From NCBI GenBank assembly GCA_023480885.1, contig JAMCWX010000029.1, positions 1 to 61,621 on the forward strand: a DNA stretch of 61,621 bases. The letters are read 5' to 3'. The stretch comes from Chloroflexota bacterium. Its GTDB lineage: Bacteria; Chloroflexota; UBA6077; FW602-bin22; JACPRP01. Both the position numbers and the translations under genes were made by a program. Shown here in pieces: positions 27,450-35,706 of the stretch. Each line of letters starts with the position of its first letter. Within the stretch, counting starts at the first letter, position 1. The notes under the pieces are model-generated. The model saw only the letters and a program-made list of their open reading frames with translations, was not told the DNA's origin and did no database searches.

Positions 27450-27479
27450 GGGGCAGGTTATTCGAACCTGCCCCCCTTT
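27450..27479 (+). terminator. terminator of tig-clpP-clpX
   Basis: GGGGCAGGTT/AACCTGCCCC, 10-bp stem with loop ATTCG, followed by a C/T-rich tail with TTT. Confidence 0.75.
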
Positions 27480-27507
27480 CCTATTATCTGGCACAACCAC
27501 GGTACCC

Positions 27508-27545
27508 ATTGTAGCGGCGCGATGAATCGCGCCCGGCCGTTCCCC
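27508..27545. repeat. REP-like palindrome (GCGCGATGAATCGCGC type)
   Basis: TGTAGCGGCGCGATGAATCGC then GCCC: a GGCGCGAT/ATCGCGCC-like hairpin in the gap between clpX and mogA. It resembles dispersed extragenic repeats of the GTAGGGGCG... type seen elsewhere in the window. Confidence 0.5.
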
Positions 27546-27582
27546 TCGTGCACAGACCTGTCACGTCCCACCGAAAACCGCT

Positions 27583-28068
27583 CTAGGCGTGATCCGTCGG
27601 CTGGCCTGTTATGATCTCGATAGCGTGGGGGACAATGGGGAGTACCACGTCGAGGTTCTCACGCACGGCTCTTGGACTGCCAGGGAGATTGATAATGAGT
27701 GTTCTGCCCCGAACCCCAGCCACTGCACGCGAGAGCATTGCTCGCGGTGTCTTCCTAATTCCTTCGACAAGTATCGCCATCGGAATGGCCGGGATTTCCT
27801 TGTCGATAACTGCCAGCGTAGCTTCAGGCGTCACATCTCGTGGGCTCAAGCCCGTGCCACCTGTGGTTAGAACCAGATCGACGCGCTGCTCGTCCGCCCA
27901 ACTCTTGAGAGTCGCCTCGATCATCGCTCGTTCATCAGGCACAATGCGATAGTCAACTATCTCCGCGCCGATGCTTTGCAGCGCCTTTCGAATTTCCTGG
28001 CCGCTAACATCCTCACGCTGGCCCTGGTATCCTTTATCGCTGATAGTCAGAATTGCAGCTCTTATCAT
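27583..28068 (-). CDS. mogA: molybdopterin adenylyltransferase (MogA/MoaB family)
   Basis: 161 residues. It adenylates molybdopterin before Mo insertion. Conserved motifs: AILTISDKG at the start, the molybdopterin-binding TTGGTGLSPRDVTPEA, and NLPGSPRAVRENL. The size is that of single-domain MogA/MoaB. It supplies the cofactor of the formate dehydrogenase in the same window. A weak ribosome site (ACAGGTAG) precedes ATG 28068. Confidence 0.9.
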   Translation of the reverse strand: MIRAAILTISDKGYQGQREDVSGQEIRKALQSIGAEIVDYRIVPDERAMIEATLKSWADEQRVDLVLTTGGTGLSPRDVTPEATLAVIDKEIPAIPMAILVEGIRKTPRAMLSRAVAGVRGRTLIINLPGSPRAVRENLDVVLPIVPHAIEIITGQPTDHA

Positions 28069-28087
28069 AATATACTACCTGTAACCA

Positions 28088-28117
28088 TTGGCAAATAAGT
28101 CCAGTTTGTGCTAAAAT
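28088..28117 (+). promoter_or_regulatory. promoter of the 58-residue membrane protein
   Basis: TTGGCA (28088-28093), 18-base spacer, TAAAAT (28112-28117). Confidence 0.5.
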
Positions 28118-28189
28118 CGACGGCGATTGTGGACGGCCCTCACTACGACTGACTTCTCGCTATTCTTTTCAAACGAGGGAGCAAGGACT

Positions 28190-28366
28190 ATGAGCCTGAC
28201 CGTTGGCGATGGCTTCAAGTTTGGCTGTGGCTTGATCCTTTCGATGGTAGCCTTCTATTTCCTTCTTGTCATATTCGCAACGGGCGTTTTCTTGTTAGCG
28301 ATGATTCTCAACATCCAGCTTCCTTCTGCCGTGGCGCAACCTTTCAAATTCCTGTTCTTCGGCTAG
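28190..28366 (+). CDS. small single-span membrane protein, unknown
   Basis: 58 residues from ATG 28190, with AAGG seven bases before. One long hydrophobic segment (residues 13-45, LILSMVAFYFLLVIFATGVF and on) follows a short N-terminus with Asp and Lys. I do not recognise a family. It has its own promoter, is divergent from mogA and convergent with the ANTAR regulator gene (8 bases between stops). Confidence 0.55.
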   Translation: MSLTVGDGFKFGCGLILSMVAFYFLLVIFATGVFLLAMILNIQLPSAVAQPFKFLFFG

Positions 28367-28374
28367 AGGCATAA

Positions 28375-28965
28375 CTAGGTAGTCTCTTTTTCCACCTCGT
28401 GAGCCAGCAGAATGGCTTCTGCTATCTCGCGCATGGAGCGCCTGGTGTTCATCGAAAGTTTCTGAATCTTTCGGAAAGCCTCGGCCTCCTTCAGCCCCTG
28501 AGTATCCATCAGAATGCCCTTCGCCCGCTCGACCAGCTTGCGCGTTTCCAGCGTCTCGCGAAGGCTGTTGGTCTCCTTTTCGAGAGCGCGAAACTCCCTG
28601 AAGCGAGCGAGCGCCACCTCTATTGCGGGCACGAGTTCAGCCTCGCGGAAAGGCTTGACGACGTACCCAACCACTCCAGCATCCTTTGCTCCTTCGACCA
28701 GCTCCTGCTGGCTGAAGGCCGTAAGAAGCAGCACCGGCGAAATGCGCTCCTCGGTGAGAATCTTGGCTGCAGCAATTCCGTCCAGGTCTGGCATCTTCAC
28801 ATCCATGATCACGAGATCAGGCTTCAGTTCACGGGCAAGGTTCACAGCGCTTATACCGTCTCCTGCCTCGCCGACCACAAGATACCCCAGCGCCGCAAGC
28901 ATCTCTTTCAGATCAACACGGATGATCGATTCGTCGTCGGCGACAATTACCCTTGTCTTGCCCAA
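28375..28965 (-). CDS. pdtaR: response regulator with RNA-binding ANTAR domain (PdtaR-like)
   Basis: 196 residues from TTG 28965 (GAGGAGGAACTGAGAA upstream). The receiver domain carries VIVADDESIIR and the phospho-Asp in VIMDVKMPDLDG, with KPF near residue 103. The C-terminal ANTAR domain reads LVERAKGILMDTQGLKE. ANTAR proteins bind paired hairpins in nascent RNA and prevent termination. It is downstream of and co-oriented with its probable kinase, as in the PdtaS/PdtaR systems of mycobacteria (where the two genes are unlinked) and in Chloroflexi and Firmicutes. Confidence 0.9.
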   Translation of the reverse strand: MGKTRVIVADDESIIRVDLKEMLAALGYLVVGEAGDGISAVNLARELKPDLVIMDVKMPDLDGIAAAKILTEERISPVLLLTAFSQQELVEGAKDAGVVGYVVKPFREAELVPAIEVALARFREFRALEKETNSLRETLETRKLVERAKGILMDTQGLKEAEAFRKIQKLSMNTRRSMREIAEAILLAHEVEKETT

Positions 28966-29012
28966 TTCTCAGTTCCTCCTCACATATCTTGGTCCCATCA
29001 TCAGCCACCTCG

Positions 29013-30542
29013 TCATCTGATGGCGGCAGATGCCACCTTCTGGCCTCGCTGTGCTTTCGGGATAGTGACCATGGCTCTCACTCCACAATGGGTCCCACCC
29101 TGGCTACTGCCGCTTCCGTTGACGAGCTCAAACGCGCCCTTCAGGTCCTCTCTGGCAAGCGTGCTTACTATCTGCAACCCCAGGTTGGTCCCTCTAGAGA
29201 AGCTGAAGCCAGGAGGCAGTCCCTGCCCATCGTCGACTATTTCTAGCGTCAGGTTGTTGCCATTGTCGTGCAAGGTGATCGTAATCGTCCCCTCCCAACG
29301 ATTACTGAAACCATGCTCGACTGCGTTCTGGAGCAACTCGTTAACGATAAGCGCACACGATGTGGCTTGTTGGGCCGGGAGATAGATGTTGCTGCCCTCG
29401 AGAGCAATCCTGATACGCTTGTCCGGGTCGAGCACCCCTTGAGTTACCTCGTCTAGAATGCGCTGGCAGACGTCCTTGATGTTGATGATGCTTGACTCGT
29501 CGTGTGAAAGAAACTCGTGCACAACAGCCACGCTGAGTATGCGGTTGATGGTCTGCCGCAACACATCCACCACTTCCTCCGAACCGGTGCGCCGCGCCTG
29601 CAAGCGTAACAGCGCCGCGATTGTCTGGAGGTTATTCTTCACTCTGTGGTGAATCTCCTGGATCATCGCAGATTTAATCTTGAGTTCCTGTTCCTTACGA
29701 CGCTCCTCCGTTATGTCTTGAATGACGAGGATGACCCCGTCGAGTTCCTCAGGTTCCCTCAGTCGCTTCCACCAGGAAGTGACGGGAGAAGCTACCAGGG
29801 GGATCGCCTTTCTTACCCAAACGAGCGGACCTTCCTCGACCACATCTTCAACACATACACCTGACTCCAGCGCTTTGAAGAAAGATGACTCGTCGGTCCG
29901 CAAATCGGCCAACCTGGCGCCCAGCAAGGGCCGAGTGAGCCCCTGCCTTCTGTAAAGATTCTCGGCGATTGGACTTATATACAGTATTTGCCCCCGGCTG
30001 TCAACAACCATGGAACCATCGTGTTCGCCAATAGGACCGATGTTCTGTCCGCCTTCCAACTGCCCTTGCAGCACTATCCGCCGAAGTTGAGCCATCGCAC
30101 GCTGAAAGACGATGCCCTTTTCCTGCTGCCGCTCTCGGTCGACAAGGCTCGTCTCAGTGCTCAGCGCCCCGACGACGGATTGGCCGCTCTTCACGGGATG
30201 CACCACCTGCACTGTTTGCGAGCCGCGCACGAACTCGCGCCTTACTTGCTGCTCGGGCTTGCCGCGAGCAAACACGCGTAGCACAGCGGGTTCATCAGCC
30301 ACTCCCACTTTCTTGCTTAGCTGGGAATCGGAGTAAATCGAAGGCACGGAATGAGGCTTTGCTTCCGCAACTACCTGGGCTTCGCTTGATGAGTCAGCCT
30401 TACAATACAGCAGCAAGTCAGCGCGGGCAAGATCGGCCAGCAGCGGTAGGCTGTGCTGAATCCTATTGAGGAGATCCCTGCCATCGTCGGTCAAGCCGAA
30501 GCTACACGGTCCGCCACTCACGGTGTCCTCATCGACAAGCAA
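29013..30542 (-). CDS. pdtaS: sensor histidine kinase, HisKA_2 type (PdtaS-like)
   Basis: 509 residues from TTG 30542 (GAAGG upstream; a downstream GTG is possible, and a stop lies not far 5'). N-terminal GAF-like domain of PdtaS type (LLADLARADLLLYC, residues 1-150), PAS domain (about 170-290), then the HisKA_2 box EIHHRVKNNLQTIAALLRL with the phospho-His and an HATPase domain (NELLQNAVEHG, DDGQGLPPG, GTNLGLQIVSTL). There are no membrane helices, so it is a cytosolic sensor. It would phosphorylate the adjacent ANTAR regulator. The signal is unknown; PdtaS homologues respond to nutrients, metals or NO depending on the species. Confidence 0.9.
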   Translation of the reverse strand: MLVDEDTVSGGPCSFGLTDDGRDLLNRIQHSLPLLADLARADLLLYCKADSSSEAQVVAEAKPHSVPSIYSDSQLSKKVGVADEPAVLRVFARGKPEQQVRREFVRGSQTVQVVHPVKSGQSVVGALSTETSLVDRERQQEKGIVFQRAMAQLRRIVLQGQLEGGQNIGPIGEHDGSMVVDSRGQILYISPIAENLYRRQGLTRPLLGARLADLRTDESSFFKALESGVCVEDVVEEGPLVWVRKAIPLVASPVTSWWKRLREPEELDGVILVIQDITEERRKEQELKIKSAMIQEIHHRVKNNLQTIAALLRLQARRTGSEEVVDVLRQTINRILSVAVVHEFLSHDESSIINIKDVCQRILDEVTQGVLDPDKRIRIALEGSNIYLPAQQATSCALIVNELLQNAVEHGFSNRWEGTITITLHDNGNNLTLEIVDDGQGLPPGFSFSRGTNLGLQIVSTLAREDLKGAFELVNGSGSSQGGTHCGVRAMVTIPKAQRGQKVASAAIR

Positions 30543-30661
30543 ACTGCCTTCGTGCGCCCTACTCCAGTAGTATCGCCTCTATCCCACAGGGATCCTATCA
30601 GAAAGGATAGTCCCGCAGAAGCCGAGGATTATAGTGCTGTAGATTGTAGTCTTGTAGTGGT

Positions 30662-30691
30662 AATCGCTCTTGATGGGCACCAAGAGCGATT
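30662..30691 (-). other. hairpin in the pdtaS leader RNA
   Basis: On the minus strand AATCGCTCTTG pairs with CAAGAGCGATT, extendable by a G-T and a T-A pair to a tetraloop. It lies in the roughly 180-base leader between the pdtaS promoter and start. It could be a regulatory target but lacks the ANTAR hexaloop pattern (A at 1, G at 4). Confidence 0.55.
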
Positions 30692-30728
30692 GCTGTCCTT
30701 ACTGCCTGATCAATCACGCTATGCGCGC

Positions 30729-30757
30729 ATTATAGCAAATAGCTCTCCCTTTTACAA
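30729..30757 (-). promoter_or_regulatory. pdtaS-pdtaR promoter
   Basis: Minus strand TTGTAA (30757-30752), 17-base spacer, TATAAT (30734-30729). Its -35 overlaps the -35 of the opposite promoter at 30751. Confidence 0.6.
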
Positions 30758-30780
30758 TCCTTATCCACCTTTGCTATAAT
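30751..30780 (+). promoter_or_regulatory. promoter of the inositol-monophosphatase-family gene
   Basis: TTTACA (30751-30756), 18-base spacer, perfect TATAAT (30775-30780). Confidence 0.6.
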
Positions 30781-30825
30781 GGCACCAAGGGGGCCGAAAG
30801 CCCCTATTTTCCTAAGGTGTGAGTA

Positions 30826-31617
30826 GTGAACGAAACAGAAGAACTGCTTAGAACCGCCATCGAGGCGTCCACGGCTGCAGGTGCAATTGTCGCAAAGCGC
30901 TTTCGCCACGTCTCTTCAGTCCGATTCAAGAGTAGAGCCAATCCAGTGACCGACCTGGATATCCAGGCCGAGAGAACTATCGTCGAAGTCATTACCAAAC
31001 GCTTCCCCGGCCACAACATTCTAAGTGAGGAAGTGCACACCGTCGACCGAGGCTCAGAATACACCTGGGTAATCGACCCTCTCGACGGAACAGTTAACCT
31101 CACTCAAGGCATACCTCTCGTCGCCGTCTCAGTCGGCCTCAGCCAGGATGGAAAGCCGCTGCTGGGCGTGGTGTTCGACCCAATGCGAAAGGAGCTTTTC
31201 ACGGCCGTGCGTGGTGGTGGGGCCTTTCTCAACGGAAAGCAGATCCGAGCTTCGACGAAGGCATCATTGGAGGACGCCGTGGTCGGCCTCGATCTAGGAT
31301 ACGATCAATCGGCACGCCATCGAGCGCTCGAAACAATTCTCGCCATTCTCCCCAGAATTCAATCCTACCGGATAATCGGGTCGGCCGTCCTTGGCCTGTG
31401 TTACGTCGCGTGCCGACGATTCGATCTCTACTTCCACCCCGCGATCTACCCGTGGGATATTGCGGCAGGATCTGTCATCGCCTCGGAGGCGGGAGCCCTT
31501 GCGACCGACCTGCGTGGCAACCCGGTGGCGATCGACACAGAGACCATCGTCGTGTCCAATAGCGAATTACATAGCCAGTTTATGGATCTCGCCGCTTTCC
31601 GACTCATCACAGCCTGA
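30826..31617 (+). CDS. inositol monophosphatase family phosphatase
   Basis: 263 residues from GTG 30826. The metal-binding signatures of the family are visible: SEEVHTVDRG, VIDPLDGTVNLTQGIP and the C-terminal PWDIAAGSVIASEAG. Family members hydrolyse inositol-1-phosphate, fructose-1,6-bisphosphate, histidinol phosphate or PAP; the sequence does not decide among these. Monocistronic, followed by the MITE copy. Confidence 0.88.
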   Translation: MNETEELLRTAIEASTAAGAIVAKRFRHVSSVRFKSRANPVTDLDIQAERTIVEVITKRFPGHNILSEEVHTVDRGSEYTWVIDPLDGTVNLTQGIPLVAVSVGLSQDGKPLLGVVFDPMRKELFTAVRGGGAFLNGKQIRASTKASLEDAVVGLDLGYDQSARHRALETILAILPRIQSYRIIGSAVLGLCYVACRRFDLYFHPAIYPWDIAAGSVIASEAGALATDLRGNPVAIDTETIVVSNSELHSQFMDLAAFRLITA

Positions 31618-31694
31618 GAAGCCACCCAACAAACAATCGGCCCACCACCACGATATATTGCCAAAACACATAGTCGCCAGACACAAACGTGTGG

Positions 31695-31836
31695 GCGTTA
31701 CGAGTTTGGGACATCGCCGCGACGCCAGATAATCCATTATGCGCGACCAACTCGCCGTTCCCCGGCGCAGACCGCCTCGGTCTCGGAGACCGAGGCGGTC
31801 TTTAGCCCACCGCGAGATGTCCCCAACTCGAAACGC
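31695..31836 (-). mobile_element. 142-bp MITE-like element, copy 2 (inverted relative to copy 1)
   Basis: Same length as copy 1 and about 94% identical (8 differences counted by eye). It has terminal inverted repeats with only two mismatches over 21 bases and the same central palindrome. The 7-mer CAAACGT occurs four bases outside each end and may be a trace of target duplication or chance. It sits between the phosphatase gene and the beta-propeller gene. Confidence 0.85.
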
Positions 31837-31845
31837 TTTCCAAAC

Positions 31846-31877
31846 GTAGGGGGCGACCCTTGTGTTCGCCCCCTGGG
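31846..31877. repeat. REP-like repeat (GTAGGGGGCGACCCTTGTG type)
   Basis: GTAGGGGGCGACCC, then TTGTGTTCGCCCCC: the same family as the copies at 38450-38533 and 43621-43785. Forms a GGGGGCG/CGCCCCC stem. Confidence 0.65.
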
Positions 31878-31916
31878 ACTGCTATTGTCTTGCCTATGCC
31901 CACAAAGTTTCCGGAG

Positions 31917-33074
31917 CTACCAGGTCCCGTTATAGCCATTCAACACGTGAGGGAAGTACACTCTGAAAGGTAAATTCCCCACTGTCGGCGTTGGTCCAGG
32001 CGCTGTGGGCGTAGCCTGAGGGGTAACAGAGGTGATCTTCAACAAGCGTCCCCGTGGACCAGTTCCAACGTAAACGCTCCCGCTGCCCGCGACGACTAAC
32101 GCGCCGATCGAACTCTCACTGGAACTCGCCTTCGTCACCTTCATCACCGACGTCGCGTACCGCCCCAGGGGATCGTATTCAAACACATAGGCTCCCCTGA
32201 ACGCTGTCCCACCGAAGATCTTGCCATCAGAAGTGGCACCGAGAGAGAGTATGCCCGTCTGACCTGGCACGATCTGTCCCAGGTCTTCCCTTCCAGAGGT
32301 ATAGCTGAAAGAGATCAACCTGTCATCAGCAGTTCCAGCGAAGACCTTTCCCTGCGAGCTAGCCAGCGCATTAATGCCGACGTTGAAAGTGTCCAGAACA
32401 GTGATGGCATTGTTCTGAGGGTTGACACTGAACAGGACCCCTGACGGGGATGTGCCACCGTAGATCATTCCATCCTGCCCAGCCGTTAGCGCGGACACGG
32501 ATTCTTCGCCGAGCATTGGGACGCCAACGTCGATAGGTGTAGCATCAATCCCCGGCTTATAGCGGATCAAGTGCGCGTTTGGCCCAGTGCCCCCATAGAT
32601 CGTTCCGTCAGCAGCGGAGACCAGAGATCTCAGATCTCTCTCGCCAGGGAGAACCTGGCCAGGGAACTCAAACGAATCTGAGGCAGGCAAGTACCTGAAA
32701 AGATAAGCCGCGTTGTTGGTGCCCCCGTAAATGCTGCCGTCGGGCGAGCTCGCAAGCGCGTAGATGATCGTTCCACCCGGGAGTACTTGTCGCTTGTTCG
32801 TAAACGTTCCGTTGCTGGGATCATAAATAATGAAGTATCCTTGATAAGATGTTCCAAGATATATTCTGCCATCACTGCCCATTGCCATAGAGTGCACGTC
32901 GGCATCCACATCGATCAGGTTCTGATCGACATCGACCGACATCGTCGAACCTGGCAGCCGAGGAAACACAAGCTGGCTTGCGTACGCAAGAAGGGAAATG
33001 CTGGCAAAGAGTAGAGCAAGTATCGAGCCGAACGCCAGCGGGCCTATGCGCCTGAGTCTACCCATAAATACCAT
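31917..33074 (-). CDS. exported beta-propeller repeat protein
   Basis: 385 residues from ATG 33074 (GGGAGAGG upstream; ATG 33065 also possible). N-terminal signal or anchor (GPLAFGSILALLFASISLLA) after basic residues. Then about six repeats of 45-55 residues, each with a G-x-I/V-(Y/F)-x-G-T core (GRIYLGTS, GSIYGGTN, GTIYGGTG, GMIYGGTS, GKVFAGTA, GKIFGGTA, GSVYVGTG), that is, six to seven blades. A Thr/Pro linker (TPQATPTAPGPTPTV) precedes the C-terminal PFRVYFPHVLNGYNGTW, which echoes the end of the glycoside hydrolase at 21765. Binding partner unknown; no catalytic motif seen. Confidence 0.75.
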   Translation of the reverse strand: MVFMGRLRRIGPLAFGSILALLFASISLLAYASQLVFPRLPGSTMSVDVDQNLIDVDADVHSMAMGSDGRIYLGTSYQGYFIIYDPSNGTFTNKRQVLPGGTIIYALASSPDGSIYGGTNNAAYLFRYLPASDSFEFPGQVLPGERDLRSLVSAADGTIYGGTGPNAHLIRYKPGIDATPIDVGVPMLGEESVSALTAGQDGMIYGGTSPSGVLFSVNPQNNAITVLDTFNVGINALASSQGKVFAGTADDRLISFSYTSGREDLGQIVPGQTGILSLGATSDGKIFGGTAFRGAYVFEYDPLGRYATSVMKVTKASSSESSIGALVVAGSGSVYVGTGPRGRLLKITSVTPQATPTAPGPTPTVGNLPFRVYFPHVLNGYNGTW

Positions 33075-33446
33075 CCCTCTCCCAAGCAACCTCGCTGTTT
33101 GTGCTGTGATGGAATCGTCCACAACGCGCCTCAGCCGCCTTGCACATCGACGGACCAGTCACACAACCACCGAGGCGTACACGTCCGGCTAACCTGACGC
33201 AAATATACTACACAATTTGCCAGGCGGCCACAAGCCCCTTGAGAGCCCAAATCAGGCCTAGATGCCCCCATTAGCCACATTGGGCTATCCAAATCTCCTA
33301 GCCAGAAAGCGACTCCAGATTGCCCCAATAACGTGACCGTTCGCACGGCGGAGCACGACCCGACGCCGCAGACCGCATTGTACACTCAACGACCGTAGCA
33401 AGGCAAGGGACTCGAACCCTCTGGTGTCTCAATTGCGGGTTCGAAA
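33075..33446. other. intergenic region upstream of the beta-propeller and fhaA genes
   Basis: About 370 bases without a credible gene. A weak minus-strand promoter (TTGTGG-17-TAGTAT near 33205-33235) could serve the propeller gene. Around 33405-33450 there are two T-arm-like strings (GGTTCGAGTCCC on the minus strand and GGGTTCGAAA on the plus strand) but no foldable tRNA. Confidence 0.35.
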
Positions 33447-33476
33447 TTGACCCTTTTCTAGTGGTTACTGTATAAT
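33447..33476 (+). promoter_or_regulatory. promoter of the fhaA-fhaB-mtnP-rodA-pbpA cluster
   Basis: TTGACC (33447-33452), 18-base spacer, perfect TATAAT (33471-33476). Confidence 0.6.
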
Positions 33477-33508
33477 GACTTGTCGAAACTTCGCCAGGGA
33501 GCACTCTT

Positions 33509-34279
33509 GTGGACGCCCTTGCCAGATTTGAAGCCTTAGTCGAGAACCTTCTCGAAGGCTCGCTGACGCGCATGCTGCGCGGACAGCTCCAGCCGGTGGA
33601 GATCGCCAAGCGCCTCACGCGGGCAATGGAGGATAGCAAGACGATCAGCGTCGGTCGAACCTTTGCCGCCAACGAATACCACGTTTATCTCAGTTCCAAG
33701 GACTTTCAGAGGCTGGAGGCTGTTCGGTCCACCATGGAGCACGAGTTGGCAGAATACCTCACCGGCGTTGCGCGGGAGCAGCGTCTCTCGCTCATTTCCA
33801 AACCAGCGGTGAAGCTAGAAGCTAGAGAGAATCTCCCCACGAGACAGGTGCGGGTCGAGGCGCGGCTTGTAGAACAGCCCTCGATCGTCGCTCCCGCGGC
33901 ACAGGTGGACACGCCATTAGACATAGGCCATACCAGGAAGATCGAAGCCGAGCAGGTAAAGCGCTCGCTCCGCTCATCTGGGACGAGAGCGTCACTCCTT
34001 ATCAGTTCGGGCGCCTCTAGCGGAGCGCGTAATCCAATCGACAAGCCCACAGTTGCGCTCGGCCGGGGCCTGGGCAACGACGTGGTTCTCGATGACCCTC
34101 GTGTTTCACGGCACCACGCCGAAATTCGCGTGCTTGGCGGCAAGTACTGTCTTTATGACCTCAAGAGCACCAATGGCACCCACGTCAACGGCCAGAGGAT
34201 CACAGAACGGGTCCTTTCCGACGGAGACACGATTTCTCTGGGCGAGACGGAACTAGTTTTCGAGAATTCCACAGAATAG
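33509..34279 (+). CDS. fhaA: FhaA-like protein (DUF3662 plus C-terminal FHA domain)
   Basis: 256 residues from GTG 33509 (GGGAGC upstream). The N-terminal 110 residues match the FhaA/DUF3662 domain of actinobacteria (MDALARFEALVENLLEG at the start, then QLQPVEIAKRLTRAME). A linker leads to an FHA domain (residues 165-250) with the phosphothreonine-binding pattern GRGLGNDVVLDDPRVSRHHAE and STNGTHVNG. In mycobacteria FhaA binds phosphorylated MviN and regulates peptidoglycan synthesis. First gene of a cell-wall cluster here, though no Ser/Thr kinase is present in the window. Confidence 0.88.
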   Translation: MDALARFEALVENLLEGSLTRMLRGQLQPVEIAKRLTRAMEDSKTISVGRTFAANEYHVYLSSKDFQRLEAVRSTMEHELAEYLTGVAREQRLSLISKPAVKLEARENLPTRQVRVEARLVEQPSIVAPAAQVDTPLDIGHTRKIEAEQVKRSLRSSGTRASLLISSGASSGARNPIDKPTVALGRGLGNDVVLDDPRVSRHHAEIRVLGGKYCLYDLKSTNGTHVNGQRITERVLSDGDTISLGETELVFENSTE

Positions 34280-34341
34280 GGCCACGGCGCCGGACTACAT
34301 CGGTCCGAGAACGCAAGCCATTTGAGGGGAGCGGAGGATAG

Positions 34342-34776
34342 TTGTCGACTGATCTGATCATCCTGGGAACGCGGCTAATAATGGTGCTCCTGATATACGC
34401 CTTTCTGTTTCAGGTAGTCCTCGTCGTAGTGAGAGACCTGCGCAAGGGCACAGTTCGGGAGCCATCCTCTCAAGCTCAACGCGTCCATCTCGTCGTCGTC
34501 GACGCTGGCTCTGACACGATCTTTCCTGGCCAGACCTTCGAGCTCGAGCCAATTACTCGTATCGGCCGCTCTTCTTCGAGCACCATTACTCTTTCCGACA
34601 GCTACGTTTCGTCCGAGCATACTCTTGTGGCCTTCCGCGATGGCCAATGGTGGGTGGAGGACCTTGGCAGCACAAATGGCACTCACGTCAACCGCCGTGA
34701 GATCACAGGCCCCACACCCGTCAATTTCGGCGACATCATCGAAATTGGCAGAACGAGAATGAAACTGGCCAGGTAG
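34342..34776 (+). CDS. fhaB: FhaB/FipA-like membrane-anchored FHA protein
   Basis: 144 residues from TTG 34342 (GGAGG upstream). The single N-terminal membrane helix (residues 12-32, LIMVLLIYAFLFQVVLVVV) is followed by an FHA domain (residues 50-140) with IGRSSSSTITLSDSYVSSEH and GSTNGTHVNRR. Same layout as mycobacterial FhaB/FipA, which links FtsZ/FtsQ at division. Downstream of fhaA as in actinobacteria. Confidence 0.87.
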   Translation: MSTDLIILGTRLIMVLLIYAFLFQVVLVVVRDLRKGTVREPSSQAQRVHLVVVDAGSDTIFPGQTFELEPITRIGRSSSSTITLSDSYVSSEHTLVAFRDGQWWVEDLGSTNGTHVNRREITGPTPVNFGDIIEIGRTRMKLAR

Positions 34777-34839
34777 AGTTCTATCAAGGGGCCCCGACAC
34801 TGCACCACACAATGCGCTAGTTGATTGAGGGAGGACAAA

Positions 34840-35706
34840 ATGCCTGAGGCAAAGATCGGAGTCATCGGCGGTAGTGGCCTGTACGACGTCGAGGACCTAA
34901 CCGACGTCGAAGAGGTCGAAATAAGTACACCATTCGGCAACCCTAGCGACGTGATCACCATAGGCACACTGGGGGGGAGGCGTGTCGCCTTCTTGCCACG
35001 GCACGGCCGTGGCCATCGCCTCAGCCCTTCGGAGGTTCCTTCCCGCGCCAATATCTACGCATTCAAGACCCTTGGTGTAGAAGAGCTGATTTCCATCAGC
35101 GCCGTAGGTAGTATGCGCGACGAAATAGCCCCCCTTCATATCGTCATTCCAGACCAGATTCTCGACCGGACCAAAGGCAGGCATGGCTCGTTCTTTGGCG
35201 ACGGGATCGTCGTCCACGTCGGGTTCGCTGACCCGTTTTGTCCAGAACTCAGTCGGTCTCTCTACGACGCGGCCAAGCTCGTGGGCGCGCGCGTGCACAA
35301 AGGTGGCACGTACGTCTGCATCGAAGGGCCGCAGTTTTCCACCCGCGCCGAGTCTCGCGTTTACCGTCAGTGGGGCGTCGACGTTATCGGAATGACAGCC
35401 CTCCCAGAGGCCAAACTGGCGCGAGAAGCCGAGATGTGCTACGCCACCCTTGCGCTGGTGACCGATTACGACGTCTGGCACGAGGCTGAAGAGCCCGTCA
35501 CTGTCGAGATGATCGTCGCCAATCTACAGAAGAACGTCCAGACTGCTAAAGATATTCTCAAGGCAGTCTTGCCAAACGCTCGCGACTCCCGCGACTGCGA
35601 TTGCACGCACGCGCTCGAAAATGCCGTCATTACCCAATGGGACAAGATTCCAGGCACTACAAAGGAAAGGGTCGCGGCTCTGGTCAACAAGTATGTTCCT
35701 GCGTAG
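34840..35706 (+). CDS. mtnP: S-methyl-5'-thioadenosine phosphorylase
   Basis: 288 residues from ATG 34840 (GGGAGGACAAA upstream). It splits methylthioadenosine with phosphate to adenine and methylthioribose-1-phosphate. Family motifs: GVIGGSGLYDVED, PRHGRGHRLSPSEV, CIEGPQFSTRAESR, GMTALPEAKLAREAEM and VTDYDVWH. The Cys pair in DCDCTHAL near the C-terminus is typical of thermostable and Chloroflexi-like MTAPs. Its place between fhaB and rodA is unusual; in actinobacteria that slot holds the phosphatase pstP. It overlaps rodA by 14 bases. Confidence 0.93.
   Translation: MPEAKIGVIGGSGLYDVEDLTDVEEVEISTPFGNPSDVITIGTLGGRRVAFLPRHGRGHRLSPSEVPSRANIYAFKTLGVEELISISAVGSMRDEIAPLHIVIPDQILDRTKGRHGSFFGDGIVVHVGFADPFCPELSRSLYDAAKLVGARVHKGGTYVCIEGPQFSTRAESRVYRQWGVDVIGMTALPEAKLAREAEMCYATLALVTDYDVWHEAEEPVTVEMIVANLQKNVQTAKDILKAVLPNARDSRDCDCTHALENAVITQWDKIPGTTKERVAALVNKYVPA

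Noticed and set aside
33131-33385. Minus-strand frame of 84 codons upstream of the beta-propeller gene
   Set aside because: Cys/Trp-rich composition, no ribosome site and no family resemblance; treated as intergenic.
33395-33470. tRNA-like strings (GGTTCGAGTCCC on the minus strand, GGGTTCGAAA on the plus strand)
   Set aside because: No matching acceptor strand, D-arm or anticodon arm could be found at the proper distance on either strand, so at most they are tRNA fragments.
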